Translations under genes and position numbers: made by a program
The notes under the pieces: generated by a model
Database searches by the model: none
Told to the model about the DNA's origin: nothing
What the model saw: the letters and a program-made list of their open reading frames with translations, nothing else
Assembly (NCBI RefSeq): GCF_026684035.1
Contig: NZ_CP113361.1
Location: 1,736,001-1,800,000 of the forward strand
Direction: 5' to 3'
Length of the DNA: 64,000 bases
From: Methanogenium organophilum
Lineage (GTDB): Archaea; Halobacteriota; Methanomicrobia; Methanomicrobiales; Methanomicrobiaceae
In this document: in pieces, positions 45,249 through 54,464 of the stretch
Numbering within the stretch: the stretch's first letter is position 1
Layout of the letters: each line of letters begins with the position of its first letter

Positions 45249-45599
45249 CTATTGATTTTCACTTTCGGAAAGCGTGTCCAGCCGTTTCAGAAGCTCTTGC
45301 ATATCCCTGCGGGTTTCGGTACTTGTCACGATGACCATGGCAACCGCAAAGAGAGTGAAGGTCACACCAAGCTGCATAATGATGTCATACATCATGGGCG
45401 GACCAAAATACATAATTGCCTGGGGAATGGTAATCAGTGCGTTCCCTGCACTCATTCCGAAGATGAACCCGGCAAGGGTATACTGAACTATGCCTGCCGT
45501 ATCATGTCTTCGCCGGTATTTTGCAAACAAAAAAAAGCCAATAGCAGAGATTGTGATGATTACCGCAGCCAACGGCAGGAAATTTCTAACAATATACAT
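45249..45599 (-). CDS. Three-helix membrane protein of unknown function
   Basis: A 116-aa protein from the ATG at 45599, which has a strong ribosome site GGAGGT 4 nt upstream. The frame extends to 45701 and another ATG at 45611 also has an acceptable site. Three transmembrane helices: LPLAAVIITISAIGFFLFA, the second spanning LAGFIFGMSAGNALITIP, and LGVTFTLFAVAMVIVTS. A cytoplasmic amphipathic tail, RRDMQELLKRLDTLSESEN, ends the protein. Not recognised as a named family. Confidence 0.65.
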   Translation of the reverse strand: MYIVRNFLPLAAVIITISAIGFFLFAKYRRRHDTAGIVQYTLAGFIFGMSAGNALITIPQAIMYFGPPMMYDIIMQLGVTFTLFAVAMVIVTSTETRRDMQELLKRLDTLSESENQ

Positions 45600-45983
45600 G
45601 AGAACCTCCATTTCTGCATCTCCTGTTGAATGATTATGTCCTGATTGTTTTTGCCTATATATATGGGTGTTGACTGTCACCGCATGTTCATATTTTTCCA
45701 TTGACAGGGACGAATGAATTTCATCTGAATAACAGAGATGGCCCGGTATAGGGGATGTGGTGTGGAAAAGAGGGTTGGATCTGGGGGGTGGACCTTAAAA
45801 TATCGATATTTTCTCTGCCATTGTGGTTGTTTGAACAACAATCGGGGTGAATTTGTGAATGGGGATATTTCCTTTTGATTTGCAACATGCAATGTCGCCA
45901 ACCTTTATCGTCTGATTTGATGCATCACTTCAGGTAATAATATTGCAAATTCTTTTATTTTGAAAATATTTGGCGATGATACA

Positions 45984-46796
45984 ATGCATACAGGAACACA
46001 ACATATTACGTTTTCAGAATCCGGCAGAGGCACCGTCAGGCATGCCCTGAAGGATACCGACTGCACCGTCATTTCGCTTCCGGATGACCTGGGTATCGGC
46101 CCCATATTCCCATATGACAGTGATACGAGAATTGATTTTTTCAGAGGACTGTGCCCGGAAGATGAATTTGTCAAATATGCAGGTGAGATGAAGACGTTAT
46201 CTGAAACGTTCTGGCAATCCGTATCAGAAGCATACGAGAAGAGAGTGGTATGGTTTTCACGGCGGTCTGTTATGGAATATGCAGGATTTCTGGAATTTTT
46301 GTCCCGTCAGGATGATCTGTCCCGGATTGAAATTGTCGACCTGACAGATGGCATTTCGGTTGACGATGTCGATATCTATGGCGGAAAGCCGTACCGGATT
46401 GTGACTGATGCAATCGGGGCGATGAGACCGGAATGGATTGTCGCAGCAGTCAGCACTGCACGACTACTCCGGGAAGACGAAGTGGCGTACTATCGTGCCG
46501 TGTGGGAGAGGCTTCAGGAGGAAAATGCCTGTCTCAGAACCTTATGGAGGGGCCAGCTATACTCGGCTGAAGAGGATATCTATGATGCATTCATCTGCAA
46601 TCATGTTACGGATGTCTGGGCGCCTGCCGCACGGGTTGTCGGTGAAGTGCTCGGACAACTCAGTGATGAATACCACCAGACCGGAGATATCTACATCTAC
46701 AGCAGACTGTTGCATCTGGCGGATATGGGAAAAGTCACCTGCAGAGGTGATCACAAGGCAATGCGTCTCCTCGAAGTGAAACGGAACTGTCCCTAA
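45984..46796 (+). CDS. DUF1835/DUF3658-type protein
   Basis: A 270-aa soluble protein. The N-terminus, THQ-like HITFSESGRGTVRHAL followed by VISLPDDLGIGPI, is the DUF1835 signature. The middle (FSRRSVMEYAGFLEFLSR) is the helical linker and the C-terminal part (residues 165-270) matches DUF3658 with RLLHLADMGKVTCRGD. Such proteins are widespread but uncharacterised. The frame extends to a TTG at 45960, but ATG 45984 was chosen because the conserved HITF block lies right after it. Strong A/T sequence upstream holds the promoter. Confidence 0.8.
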   Translation: MHTGTQHITFSESGRGTVRHALKDTDCTVISLPDDLGIGPIFPYDSDTRIDFFRGLCPEDEFVKYAGEMKTLSETFWQSVSEAYEKRVVWFSRRSVMEYAGFLEFLSRQDDLSRIEIVDLTDGISVDDVDIYGGKPYRIVTDAIGAMRPEWIVAAVSTARLLREDEVAYYRAVWERLQEENACLRTLWRGQLYSAEEDIYDAFICNHVTDVWAPAARVVGEVLGQLSDEYHQTGDIYIYSRLLHLADMGKVTCRGDHKAMRLLEVKRNCP

Positions 46797-46962
46797 TACA
46801 CTGTTTACCGCATTCCAAGACAGCATCAGAAGAATAATCATTTACCCCATTTTTATGCACCACTCGTGATGTACGGAGTATGAATCCGTGTCAAAAGAGA
46901 CATGGCGCAACCATAATACCGACGGGCGGATATTATGCGCATACGGGGCCGGGTGACGAGAA

Positions 46963-47553
46963 TTGCCGCAGGAAGTCTTTGAACGCCATGCGTGGGCTTA
47001 TGATCAATGGTTTGTTCTGCACCGAACAGTATACCGTGCCGAATGCGAACGTATCCGGGCGGTCCTTCCCGCCCCGGACGCCCGCACTGTTGAGGTGGGT
47101 GTCGGGTCCGGACGGTTTGCCGCACCCCTGGGCATCCCCGTTGGGATTGAACCGTCCGTTGCCCTTGGACAGATGGCACGCCAGCGGGGAATTGAGGTGA
47201 TCCGGGGGGTAGGAGAGATGCTCCCCCTCAAAGACCGGTCGTGTTCATCTGTTTTGATGGTGACGGTCATCTGTTTCTTTGACGATCCGGCCCGTGCCAT
47301 TGCTGAGGCATACCGGGTGCTTGTCCCCGGCGGTGTACTTGTTGCCGGATTTCTGGAACGCGGGGCGCCGTTGATACAGGCACACCTGCGCGGAGAGACC
47401 GGCCATCGCTTTCTTTCGCAGGGCAGATTTTTCACATCCGTTGAAGTGCAGGCGCTTCTCAGGGACGCGGGTTTTTCCATCCGTTCAGCAGAGTCTGAGC
47501 ATGATTTCTGCGTGATTGTTGCGGAAAAGTGTCAGGAGACGGAGAGGGTGTGA
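46963..47553 (+). CDS. Class I SAM-dependent methyltransferase (UbiE-like), TTG start
   Basis: A 196-aa protein with the Rossmann-type SAM fold: motif I VEVGVGSGRFAAPLG (near residues 43-57), GIEPSVALGQMARQRG (acidic residue contacting ribose), MLPLKDRSCSSVLMVTVICF, and the post-motif LVPGGVLVAGFLERG. Substrate unknown. There is no in-frame ATG before motif I; the TTG at 46963 is preceded by GGTGA 6-7 nt upstream, which strongly supports it as the start. It stands alone. Confidence 0.88.
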   Translation: MPQEVFERHAWAYDQWFVLHRTVYRAECERIRAVLPAPDARTVEVGVGSGRFAAPLGIPVGIEPSVALGQMARQRGIEVIRGVGEMLPLKDRSCSSVLMVTVICFFDDPARAIAEAYRVLVPGGVLVAGFLERGAPLIQAHLRGETGHRFLSQGRFFTSVEVQALLRDAGFSIRSAESEHDFCVIVAEKCQETERV

Positions 47554-47725
47554 CCCCCCTCATCCATCGTGATTCACGTACTACCGGTGGAACCGTCTGA
47601 ACACACCATTCCTGAACGGTAGGGTATCGAGAACTGTTTTAATCATATGAATCGTTCCAAAAGCCTTATTTTTCCTCAATATGAAGCGATACTCCTGTAG
47701 TATTTATCGCTCCACAGGGTGACCA

Positions 47726-49033
47726 ATGCAGGAAAAAATCGATATGACACAACCGGACTCCAACAAATGCCTCAAATTTATCCATACTGCTGACCTCCAT
47801 CTTGGCAGCCCGTTTTCAGGCATTGCACGGATGGACAAAGATATCGCAGAATTACTCTCACATGCCGGGTATGGTGCATATGAGCGAATCATTGAGACAG
47901 CAATAGACAATGCAGTTGATTTCATTCTTATAGCGGGGGACATCTATGAGAGCCAAAATCAGCGGATCATTGAACAGCTGAAATTTCATAAAGGGCTTGA
48001 ACGGCTCGATGCGGCGGGAATTTCTGTTTACATCATCTGTGGGAATCACGATCCTGCCAGAGGATGGTCAAAGGAGATTGTCTGGCCAAAATCGGTGCAT
48101 TTCCTCCGCTCAGACAGACCCGAACTGATATGGTATGAAAAAAATGGTGTCCCGAAGGCCATGATCATCGGAATGAGCTACCCGAGGGAGACTGTTGCAG
48201 AAAATCTCGCCCGCCGCTATCCTGACCGTGAAGACGACTGGCCGTTTACCATCGGACTGCTCCACTGCACTATCGGCACCAATACCGGCCATGATCCCTA
48301 CTCGCCGTGTTCCCTTCAGGACCTTGCCGGGAAGGGATATGATTACTGGGCACTCGGTCATATCCATAAACCGTCTGTTTTGCAGAAAGATAGCCCGGCC
48401 ATTGTCTATGCCGGTATTCCCCAGGGAAGGGATATCGGGGAATCCGGTCCCCGCGGGTGTTATCTGGTTACCACCCATTCTGATGCAGATATCCGGACGG
48501 AGTTCATCGAAACCGCATCTGTGGTGTGGCAGGAGGCACCTGTTTCTATCGATGATATCAGTTCCCTTGATGAACTCCGGCGGGAGATTGAAACCCGCAT
48601 TGAGGAGATTCGTAGTGAAAACACAGCCTGCGCCGTGATATGCCGCATCACCCTTACGGGCCGTGGCGATGTGCACCGTGACCTGGTGCAGGAGGGGGCA
48701 CTGCAGGAACTCTCTGAGTTCTTCCGTGAACAGGAGGCCGGGATGGATAACGCGGTCTATGTTGAGCGCTTCATCGATGCCACCGCTTTCCCTGTTGACC
48801 GGGAGATGATTATGCAGCGGGGTGACCTCATCGCCGACGTGCTCGCTATCTCGGAACAGATGCAGAAGACGGGGGAGATAGACGAAGAACTTACGGAAGA
48901 ACTTGGCGGTCTGTTTGAGAAATACCACGGAAAAGGTGTCCTCAAAGAGATCGATGAGGAAGAACTCTCTGCACTTATCTGTGAGGCGGAGACCTATCTT
49001 CTTGACCACCTGATACCGGGGGACCGTTCATGA
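47726..49033 (+). CDS. DNA repair exonuclease, Mre11/SbcD-like (YhaO type)
   Basis: A 435-aa calcineurin-like metallophosphoesterase acting on DNA. The metal ligands are in HTADLHLGSPF (residues 20-30), IAGDIYES, CGNHDPA, LLHCTIG and GHIHKP. The C-terminal region (residues 270-435) is a helical capping part that contacts the ATPase partner. It overlaps the following YhaN-like gene by 4 nt, matching the SbcD/SbcC gene order. GGTGACC stands just before the ATG. Met7 is an alternative start. Confidence 0.92.
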   Translation: MQEKIDMTQPDSNKCLKFIHTADLHLGSPFSGIARMDKDIAELLSHAGYGAYERIIETAIDNAVDFILIAGDIYESQNQRIIEQLKFHKGLERLDAAGISVYIICGNHDPARGWSKEIVWPKSVHFLRSDRPELIWYEKNGVPKAMIIGMSYPRETVAENLARRYPDREDDWPFTIGLLHCTIGTNTGHDPYSPCSLQDLAGKGYDYWALGHIHKPSVLQKDSPAIVYAGIPQGRDIGESGPRGCYLVTTHSDADIRTEFIETASVVWQEAPVSIDDISSLDELRREIETRIEEIRSENTACAVICRITLTGRGDVHRDLVQEGALQELSEFFREQEAGMDNAVYVERFIDATAFPVDREMIMQRGDLIADVLAISEQMQKTGEIDEELTEELGGLFEKYHGKGVLKEIDEEELSALICEAETYLLDHLIPGDRS

Positions 49034-52000
49034 AGATCCGGGAGATGCATATCGAGGGGTTCGGCCATTTCCATGATTACACTATGCGTGACCTTCCACC
49101 CTGTCTGACGATCATCAAAGGGCCAAATGAAGCCGGTAAATCAACGCTGCTTGCCTTCATCCGCCGCATGCTCTTCGGAAAACCGCCCGGCCGGAGTTTC
49201 AATCCCTATGAACCGCTCAATGGCGGGGAGTATGGGGGACGACTCACCGTGGAGACGGGGGGAGGGGAAGTATATGATATCGTTCGGCAGGGAAAACCCG
49301 ACCAGTATACCATACGCGACGAAAACGGAACTCCTGTTATGAGGCCACTTGAATCCATCACGGGGTCTGCAGACCAGTATTTTTATGACAATGTCTTTGC
49401 GTTTGGCCTTGAAGAGCTCTACCGGTTTGAGACCCTCTCTGAAGATTCGGTGCAAAATCATGTAACCGGTGCCGGTGTGGGGATGAAGACATGCTCCGTT
49501 CCGGTGCTGCAGAAGACAATCATAGATGAGATCCATGCATTCTATAAACCCGGTAGGAGCAGCAAACCCCGTATCACGAAGTGCATGAAGGAGATCACTG
49601 ATACAAAGAAAGCGATTCGTGCCCTCTCCAAAAGCCAGATGAAGTATGATGAATACCAGCAGAACAGGCGCACCGTGGAGGCGGAGTTGTCGCGGCTAAA
49701 GGCCCTGAGATCTGATATTCTGAAGGAAAAAGAGAACTGGAAGAGGATAGCAGGGATCTGGGAAGACTGGACGGTATATCAGGAAATATCCGGCCGCCTC
49801 ACCGCACTCCCTGTTATTGACACATTTCCTGAGGACGGCAAACACCTGCTTGACCGCATCAATGAGAGAATGCAGGAACGTGAAGATGCGAGGACGGGGA
49901 AAGAACGGGAACGCCAAAATATCCTGATTGACTGTTCAGCGATCACCGTGAACACCGCGGTCCTTGAACTTGGTTCCGGTATCCGAAGCCTTGAGCGGGG
50001 TCTCGGGAAATATCTATCTGACGTATCATCTCGTGATGCACTCGCAGAAGAACTCGCGAGTGGAGAGGATGGCTACCGAAGGGGTCTCTCTCTCCTCAAT
50101 CCGGACTGGGACGATGCAGCCCTTCTCTCCTTCGATTCATCACCGGAAGCACAGAGCCGTGTCAGTGGATTTCGAAAGGAATTCAGCCGGTATGAAGAAG
50201 ACCTTCGCATTCTTGCAAAGGAAGTGGAACAGATACGAAACGACCGGGATGCAGTTGTGCCGAAGTGTACCGTATTACAGGAAACGCTTAGGGCGTCTGA
50301 TGGCCTGCCCGCTGAAGAGAAGGTGTTGCGGGAGAAGAAAGCTGTTGACGAACTGTATGCTGAAATTCCTGTACTGGATCGGCTGAAAACTGACCTTGAG
50401 AGGGCCGAAAAAGAAGAGGCGGCGGCAGGCGAGCGGTGGAAAGAGACGAACGCGGCGCTCACAGGAAAGATGCCCCTCTGGCCCGCCGGGCTGATGGTGG
50501 CGGCAGGGGTACTCTCCGTCGGACTGGGTGTGATTGGGGACTCCATCTTCATTGGTGGTGGTCTGATGGTACTCTTTTTTATCGCAGCAGGGGTGTACTG
50601 GTCAGCAGTGCAGAAGCACGAGTCACGCCGGAATGATGTGTATGGCGGCGATTCTGTGAATGTGTCGGAGACGGCGGTGCTTGAATGGGCTGATCTCCGC
50701 CGGAAGAAGCAGGATGAGGTGCAGGCTTTTTCGTCCCGTCTGACGGGACTGGCACAGGTGGCAGGGTTTGAGCGGGTTCCCTCCGCCGCCTCCATCGCAG
50801 GCAGGCGGGATGAACTGGAGCGTCTGTTAAAGGCTATTGCCGAACGTGCGAATCATGTTTCAGCCCTGTCGCAACTGGAGGGAGAGCTTGCCGGGAAGAA
50901 CTTGCAGCTCGAAGAAAAAACAGCGGAAAATAACCTCACAGAAAATTCCCTTTCAAAGCTGAATGCTGAATGGAAGACGTGGCTTCGTTCGGTGTCCCTG
51001 CCGGAGGAGATGCTTCCGGATATTGTGCAGGAGTTAATCCCGAAGGCACAACAGCTGGTTGCCCTGCTCCATTCAAACCGGACGAAATCAGACCGCCTTC
51101 TGGCACTTACCACCTCGGCTGCGGAATATGAGTCAGAGGTGAATTCCCTGATGGAGGAGTGCGGCGTTCCCTCCGGTGGGTCTGTTGAAGAAGATATCGA
51201 ACGTTTGGTATCCACTCTGGGTGAGAATGAGGCAAACCGGAAGAAAAAGGAGGATACTGCACTCTCGTGCCGGAAACTTGAGAATGAAATTCTCCTTCTC
51301 ACGGAAGAAATTGACACGCTTCTGGCGGAGAAGACCACACTCCTTACGAAAGGGTCATCCACCGATGAAGATCAGTTCCGTGAATACGGGAGGGTGTGGA
51401 GTGAACAAAGAGAACTCAACCGTGATCTTGAATCACATAAATCCGCAATTGTCCGGGCCGCAGGGATTGATAATTCGTTTGATGCATATACCGCAGAGCT
51501 CGAAACACTGGAGTATGGAGAGGTTGCCGGAGCTGTTGTAGATCTGGAAGAGCGGCTCATGGAGACCGAAGAGAGTATTGAAGAACAAAGCACCAGTCTC
51601 GGGCAGATCAGAGAGTCCATTGCACAGCTTGAGGCAGAGGATGAATCCGCACGTCTCGAATCTGAATACCGGTGTCTCTGTGATGAGGTCAATATCCATT
51701 CCCGCGAGTGGGCGAAACGGGTGATTGCCGGGTATATTCTTGGCAAGGCGGTTGAACGCTATGAAAAAGAGCGCCAGCCGGCGGTAATCCGGGAGGCGAC
51801 AGATATCTTCTCGGATATCTCGGACGGACGCTACCGGAGGATCATCAAACCGCTGGATGCGAACGGGGTGCTCGTTGAAGAGGCCAGCGGCGGGCGAAAA
51901 GAGGTCAGCCAGCTGAGTCGGGGCACGGCAGAACAGCTTTATCTTGCCTTGCGGTTTGGATATATCACGGAGTTCGGGAAGCATGATGTGGCACTCCCGG

Positions 52001-52191
52001 TGGTATTCGATGATATCCTGGTGAACTTTGACCCGGTGCGAAAGGAGAACAGCTGCCGGGCGATTGCCCGACTCGCGGAGACGAATCAGGTACTCTACTT
52101 CACCTGCCATCCGGATACGGCTGAGATGCTCAGAGAGTGCTGTGGGGATGCCCGGGTGATTGATCTTGGGCGGGAGTCATTGGAGGGATAA
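49030..52191 (+). CDS. SbcC/Rad50-related ATPase, YhaN type with membrane hairpin
   Basis: A 1053-aa ATPase partner of the nuclease upstream. Walker A is GPNEAGKST (residues 31-39), and the C-terminal half-site has the ABC signature region QLSRGTAEQLYLALRFG (near 960) and Walker B PVVFDDILVNFDP. Long coiled coils fill residues 180-460 and 545-900. In the middle lie two hydrophobic helices (GLMVAAGVLSVGLGVIG and GGGLMVLFFIAAGVYW, about residues 485-525), where Rad50 would have its zinc hook. This is the layout of bacterial YhaN. It probably works in double-strand-break processing, perhaps at the membrane. Confidence 0.92.
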   Translation: MKIREMHIEGFGHFHDYTMRDLPPCLTIIKGPNEAGKSTLLAFIRRMLFGKPPGRSFNPYEPLNGGEYGGRLTVETGGGEVYDIVRQGKPDQYTIRDENGTPVMRPLESITGSADQYFYDNVFAFGLEELYRFETLSEDSVQNHVTGAGVGMKTCSVPVLQKTIIDEIHAFYKPGRSSKPRITKCMKEITDTKKAIRALSKSQMKYDEYQQNRRTVEAELSRLKALRSDILKEKENWKRIAGIWEDWTVYQEISGRLTALPVIDTFPEDGKHLLDRINERMQEREDARTGKERERQNILIDCSAITVNTAVLELGSGIRSLERGLGKYLSDVSSRDALAEELASGEDGYRRGLSLLNPDWDDAALLSFDSSPEAQSRVSGFRKEFSRYEEDLRILAKEVEQIRNDRDAVVPKCTVLQETLRASDGLPAEEKVLREKKAVDELYAEIPVLDRLKTDLERAEKEEAAAGERWKETNAALTGKMPLWPAGLMVAAGVLSVGLGVIGDSIFIGGGLMVLFFIAAGVYWSAVQKHESRRNDVYGGDSVNVSETAVLEWADLRRKKQDEVQAFSSRLTGLAQVAGFERVPSAASIAGRRDELERLLKAIAERANHVSALSQLEGELAGKNLQLEEKTAENNLTENSLSKLNAEWKTWLRSVSLPEEMLPDIVQELIPKAQQLVALLHSNRTKSDRLLALTTSAAEYESEVNSLMEECGVPSGGSVEEDIERLVSTLGENEANRKKKEDTALSCRKLENEILLLTEEIDTLLAEKTTLLTKGSSTDEDQFREYGRVWSEQRELNRDLESHKSAIVRAAGIDNSFDAYTAELETLEYGEVAGAVVDLEERLMETEESIEEQSTSLGQIRESIAQLEAEDESARLESEYRCLCDEVNIHSREWAKRVIAGYILGKAVERYEKERQPAVIREATDIFSDISDGRYRRIIKPLDANGVLVEEASGGRKEVSQLSRGTAEQLYLALRFGYITEFGKHDVALPVVFDDILVNFDPVRKENSCRAIARLAETNQVLYFTCHPDTAEMLRECCGDARVIDLGRESLEG

Positions 52192-52270
52192 TCGCCTTTC
52201 TATTGCGTTTTTTGAGTAACACATGAATACAGCTGTGGTAGATTTTTCATTGGTCTTGATCTGAATATAT

Positions 52271-52295
52271 CTGTAAATTTTTGAAAAATTTTCAG
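52271..52295. promoter_or_regulatory. Inverted repeat 1 (operator candidate) upstream of the fic gene
   Basis: CTGTAAATTTT, a 3-nt spacer, and AAAATTTTCAG form an 11-bp dyad with one mismatch. Its left arm is identical to part of the perfect dyad at 52334-52362, about 65 bp away centre to centre. Confidence 0.65.
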
Positions 52296-52329
52296 ATAGT
52301 TATTTCAGTATGTAGGATATACTATCTGA
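52292..52329. promoter_or_regulatory. Inverted repeat 2 around the fic core promoter
   Basis: TCAGATAGT (52292-52300) and ACTATCTGA (52321-52329) are perfect 9-bp arms separated by 20 nt. The TATA-like GGATATACT sits beside or in the right arm, so a protein bound here could block the promoter. Confidence 0.55.
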
Positions 52330-52333
52330 TGAC

Positions 52334-52362
52334 AACTGTAAATTTTAGAAAAATTTACAGTT
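52334..52362. promoter_or_regulatory. Inverted repeat 3, perfect 13-bp arms, just before the fic start
   Basis: AACTGTAAATTTT (52334-52346), spacer AGA, AAAATTTACAGTT (52350-52362). It ends 18 bp before the ATG at 52381, downstream of the TATA-like element, in the usual place of an archaeal repressor operator. A terminator of the previous gene is less likely because there is no GC stem. Confidence 0.7.
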
Positions 52363-52380
52363 TCTTGCAGGTGTGTAATT

Positions 52381-53703
52381 ATGCGAATTCCTGAAAAGTC
52401 CCCGGATATGTATATTCTGTCTGAAAAATACGGGCAGGAGTTCTCAAATTTTTTCATTGCATACATCAGGGGGGACGAAGAAATTGCGAAGTATGTGTCG
52501 GAGTACAATAAATTCCGGTACATCCACTGGGATGATCTGCGGCGGAGGGATCTTCCGTTTCAGAGAGAACTTTTCTGGATGCTCCTGAAAACAATTCGCA
52601 ATCCAGCTTCTGTAAAGATCAATATCGGGGACGAATTATTCACATTCGTTGCGCTGGAAAAATTCCAGTGGAAACTCCATCAGATTGACAAGGAGTCACC
52701 GGCACCAATTGATTCATTGATTGGGCAGACACCGAGCGAAAGCAGCAAACGGCAATATCTCGCAAATTCCATTATGGAGGAGGCCATTGCATCCAGTCAG
52801 CTTGAAGGTGCTGCAACAACCCGGCAGGTTGCAAAGAAGTTTCTTCGGGAAGGGAAAGCGCCAGCGGATAAATCAGAGCGGATGATTCTGAATAATTACG
52901 TAACCATTGAAGGATTAAAAGAGTTAAGGGACTTTCCCCTCTCCATTGAGTTGATTGTCAGAATTCATCAGATGATCACATGGGGAACGATGGAGAAGAG
53001 TGAGGATGAAATTCACTTTCGGTCGTCCAATGATGTTGTCGTACAGGATAAAGTGGATCCTGAAAAGATCTATCACGTTCCGCCTGATTTCAATAAAATT
53101 CCTGAGATGCTTGAATCTCTCTGTCAATTTGCAAATGACGGTGATACATTTGTCCACCCCATTTTAAAAGCGATCATCCTCCACTTTCTCATAGGGTACA
53201 TTCACCCCTTCAATGATGGCAACGGAAGGACGGCACGGGCATTGTTTTACTGGTATCTCTTGAAGCATGGCTATGTGCTCTTTGAATATCTCTCCATCTC
53301 GCAAATATTTGTGAATGCTCCGGCCAAATATATCAAAGCCTATCTCTATACTGAAACGGATGAAAACGACATGACGTATTTCATCGACTATAACATTGGT
53401 ATCATCAATCGGGCAATGGATGAGCTCAAACGGTACATTGAGAGTGCCAAAGCCGAAGAAAGAGAGGCCCTTGTCCTTGTTGAGAAAATCCCCGGTATAT
53501 CCTTCAGGCAGGCGGAAATTCTTAAGGATTTTATCAAACATCCAGACCGGTTTTATTCGATTAGTGAGATCGCAGGGAAATACCGTGTTTCACTGCCGAC
53601 AGCACGTAGCGATTTGTTTGGGCTTGAGGAGGCCGGAAAGATACTAAAGATTAGGGACGGGAAGAAATGGATATTTTACTATGATAAATCAGAGATTGAT
53701 TAA
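52381..53703 (+). CDS. fic: Fic domain AMP-transferase with C-terminal winged helix
   Basis: A 440-aa Fic protein, which transfers AMP (or another phosphate-containing group) to target-protein hydroxyls. The catalytic motif is HPFNDGNGRTAR (residues 275-286). The autoinhibitory motif of class II, SSQLEG (S138, E142, G143), lies before it, so activity is likely held off by Glu142. Residues 370-440 form a winged helix-turn-helix (YSISEIAGKYRVSLPTARSD), a DNA-binding part often used for autoregulation. Three inverted repeats overlap the promoter. No separate antitoxin gene is visible. It is separated from the YhaN gene by 190 bp and is probably an independent unit. Confidence 0.93.
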   Translation: MRIPEKSPDMYILSEKYGQEFSNFFIAYIRGDEEIAKYVSEYNKFRYIHWDDLRRRDLPFQRELFWMLLKTIRNPASVKINIGDELFTFVALEKFQWKLHQIDKESPAPIDSLIGQTPSESSKRQYLANSIMEEAIASSQLEGAATTRQVAKKFLREGKAPADKSERMILNNYVTIEGLKELRDFPLSIELIVRIHQMITWGTMEKSEDEIHFRSSNDVVVQDKVDPEKIYHVPPDFNKIPEMLESLCQFANDGDTFVHPILKAIILHFLIGYIHPFNDGNGRTARALFYWYLLKHGYVLFEYLSISQIFVNAPAKYIKAYLYTETDENDMTYFIDYNIGIINRAMDELKRYIESAKAEEREALVLVEKIPGISFRQAEILKDFIKHPDRFYSISEIAGKYRVSLPTARSDLFGLEEAGKILKIRDGKKWIFYYDKSEID

Positions 53704-53829
53704 ATCAATCTGAATGGTAAAATGTAGATGCCTGAGTGTTCATGCCGATGCATGGGTATTGTTGGTGAGAGCAATCATCATCACAATATCTTGTAATTGT
53801 TCATCATATCGTTTGCTAACCTATCTCCC

Positions 53830-54063
53830 TCATTTCTTCAGTGCCGACCCCTTCACGGTAACCGACCCGCCGTGCATATTGATCCACTGCGTTTCCACAA
53901 CTCCGATGTGCTGCCTGCACTTCGGGCAGAATATATCATCCCCGGTACGGACTGTGTGATCGGATGAGATGCGGGTATTCCAGCAGTGCAGCAGGCGGCC
54001 TTTTCCTATTTTTTGGTAGCGGAAGAGTTTTGCCCCGCAGGTTGAGCAAGAGACGGTGATCAT
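53830..54063 (-). CDS. Small zinc-ribbon protein, 77 aa
   Basis: Contains two zinc-knuckle pairs: CSTCGAKLFRYQKIGKGRL (CxxC near residues 6-9) and FCPKCRQHIG (CxxC near residues 46-49). Between them a basic segment with LLHCWNTRISSDH suggests nucleic-acid or protein binding. The spacing of CxxC pairs indicates one zinc ribbon. No family name can be given. It is close to, but divergent from, the second small zinc-ribbon gene. Confidence 0.7.
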   Translation of the reverse strand: MITVSCSTCGAKLFRYQKIGKGRLLHCWNTRISSDHTVRTGDDIFCPKCRQHIGVVETQWINMHGGSVTVKGSALKK

Positions 54064-54240
54064 GGGCAGGGAGGGGTTGTGGTTCCCGAATAATAGTCTT
54101 CCCTGTTTGTTCTATGGCAGGAATGCGGAATGAGGTGAATGAGATAAAGACCTGACGAGATGGTGGTTTGATGTTCGGTGATATGGCATCGCCCGTAGAT
54201 ATTATCAGCTTCGGGTGAGATACACGGGAATGTGAACGAT

Positions 54241-54402
54241 ATGCCCGGTGCACCTCAGAGAAACGATGGTTTGGTCCCGCCTTCTGCACAGAGAAGATGT
54301 GTTTGTCCCCGCTGCGGATATACGACAGAACGGAGTCCTGCGGTACCCTGCTGGAGTATGCGGTGCCCGAACTGTGAGACGCCTCTCGTGGGCGTTCCCT
54401 GA
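54241..54402 (+). CDS. Small rubredoxin-like zinc-ribbon protein, 53 aa (paralogue of 6872-7066)
   Basis: ATG 54241 to TGA 54400-54402. The core CVCPRCGYTTERSPAVPC followed by WSMRCPNCETPLVG matches the protein at 6872-7066 in every cysteine and in spacing, so both are real members of one family. Function unknown; metal binding is inferred. The racemase gene follows 62 nt downstream. The ribosome site is unclear. Confidence 0.72.
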   Translation: MPGAPQRNDGLVPPSAQRRCVCPRCGYTTERSPAVPCWSMRCPNCETPLVGVP

Positions 54403-54464
54403 ATGACTCTAATTCCGTATTGAACAGAACACTGAAGCATTCTTATTCCATACAGGGGGACATT

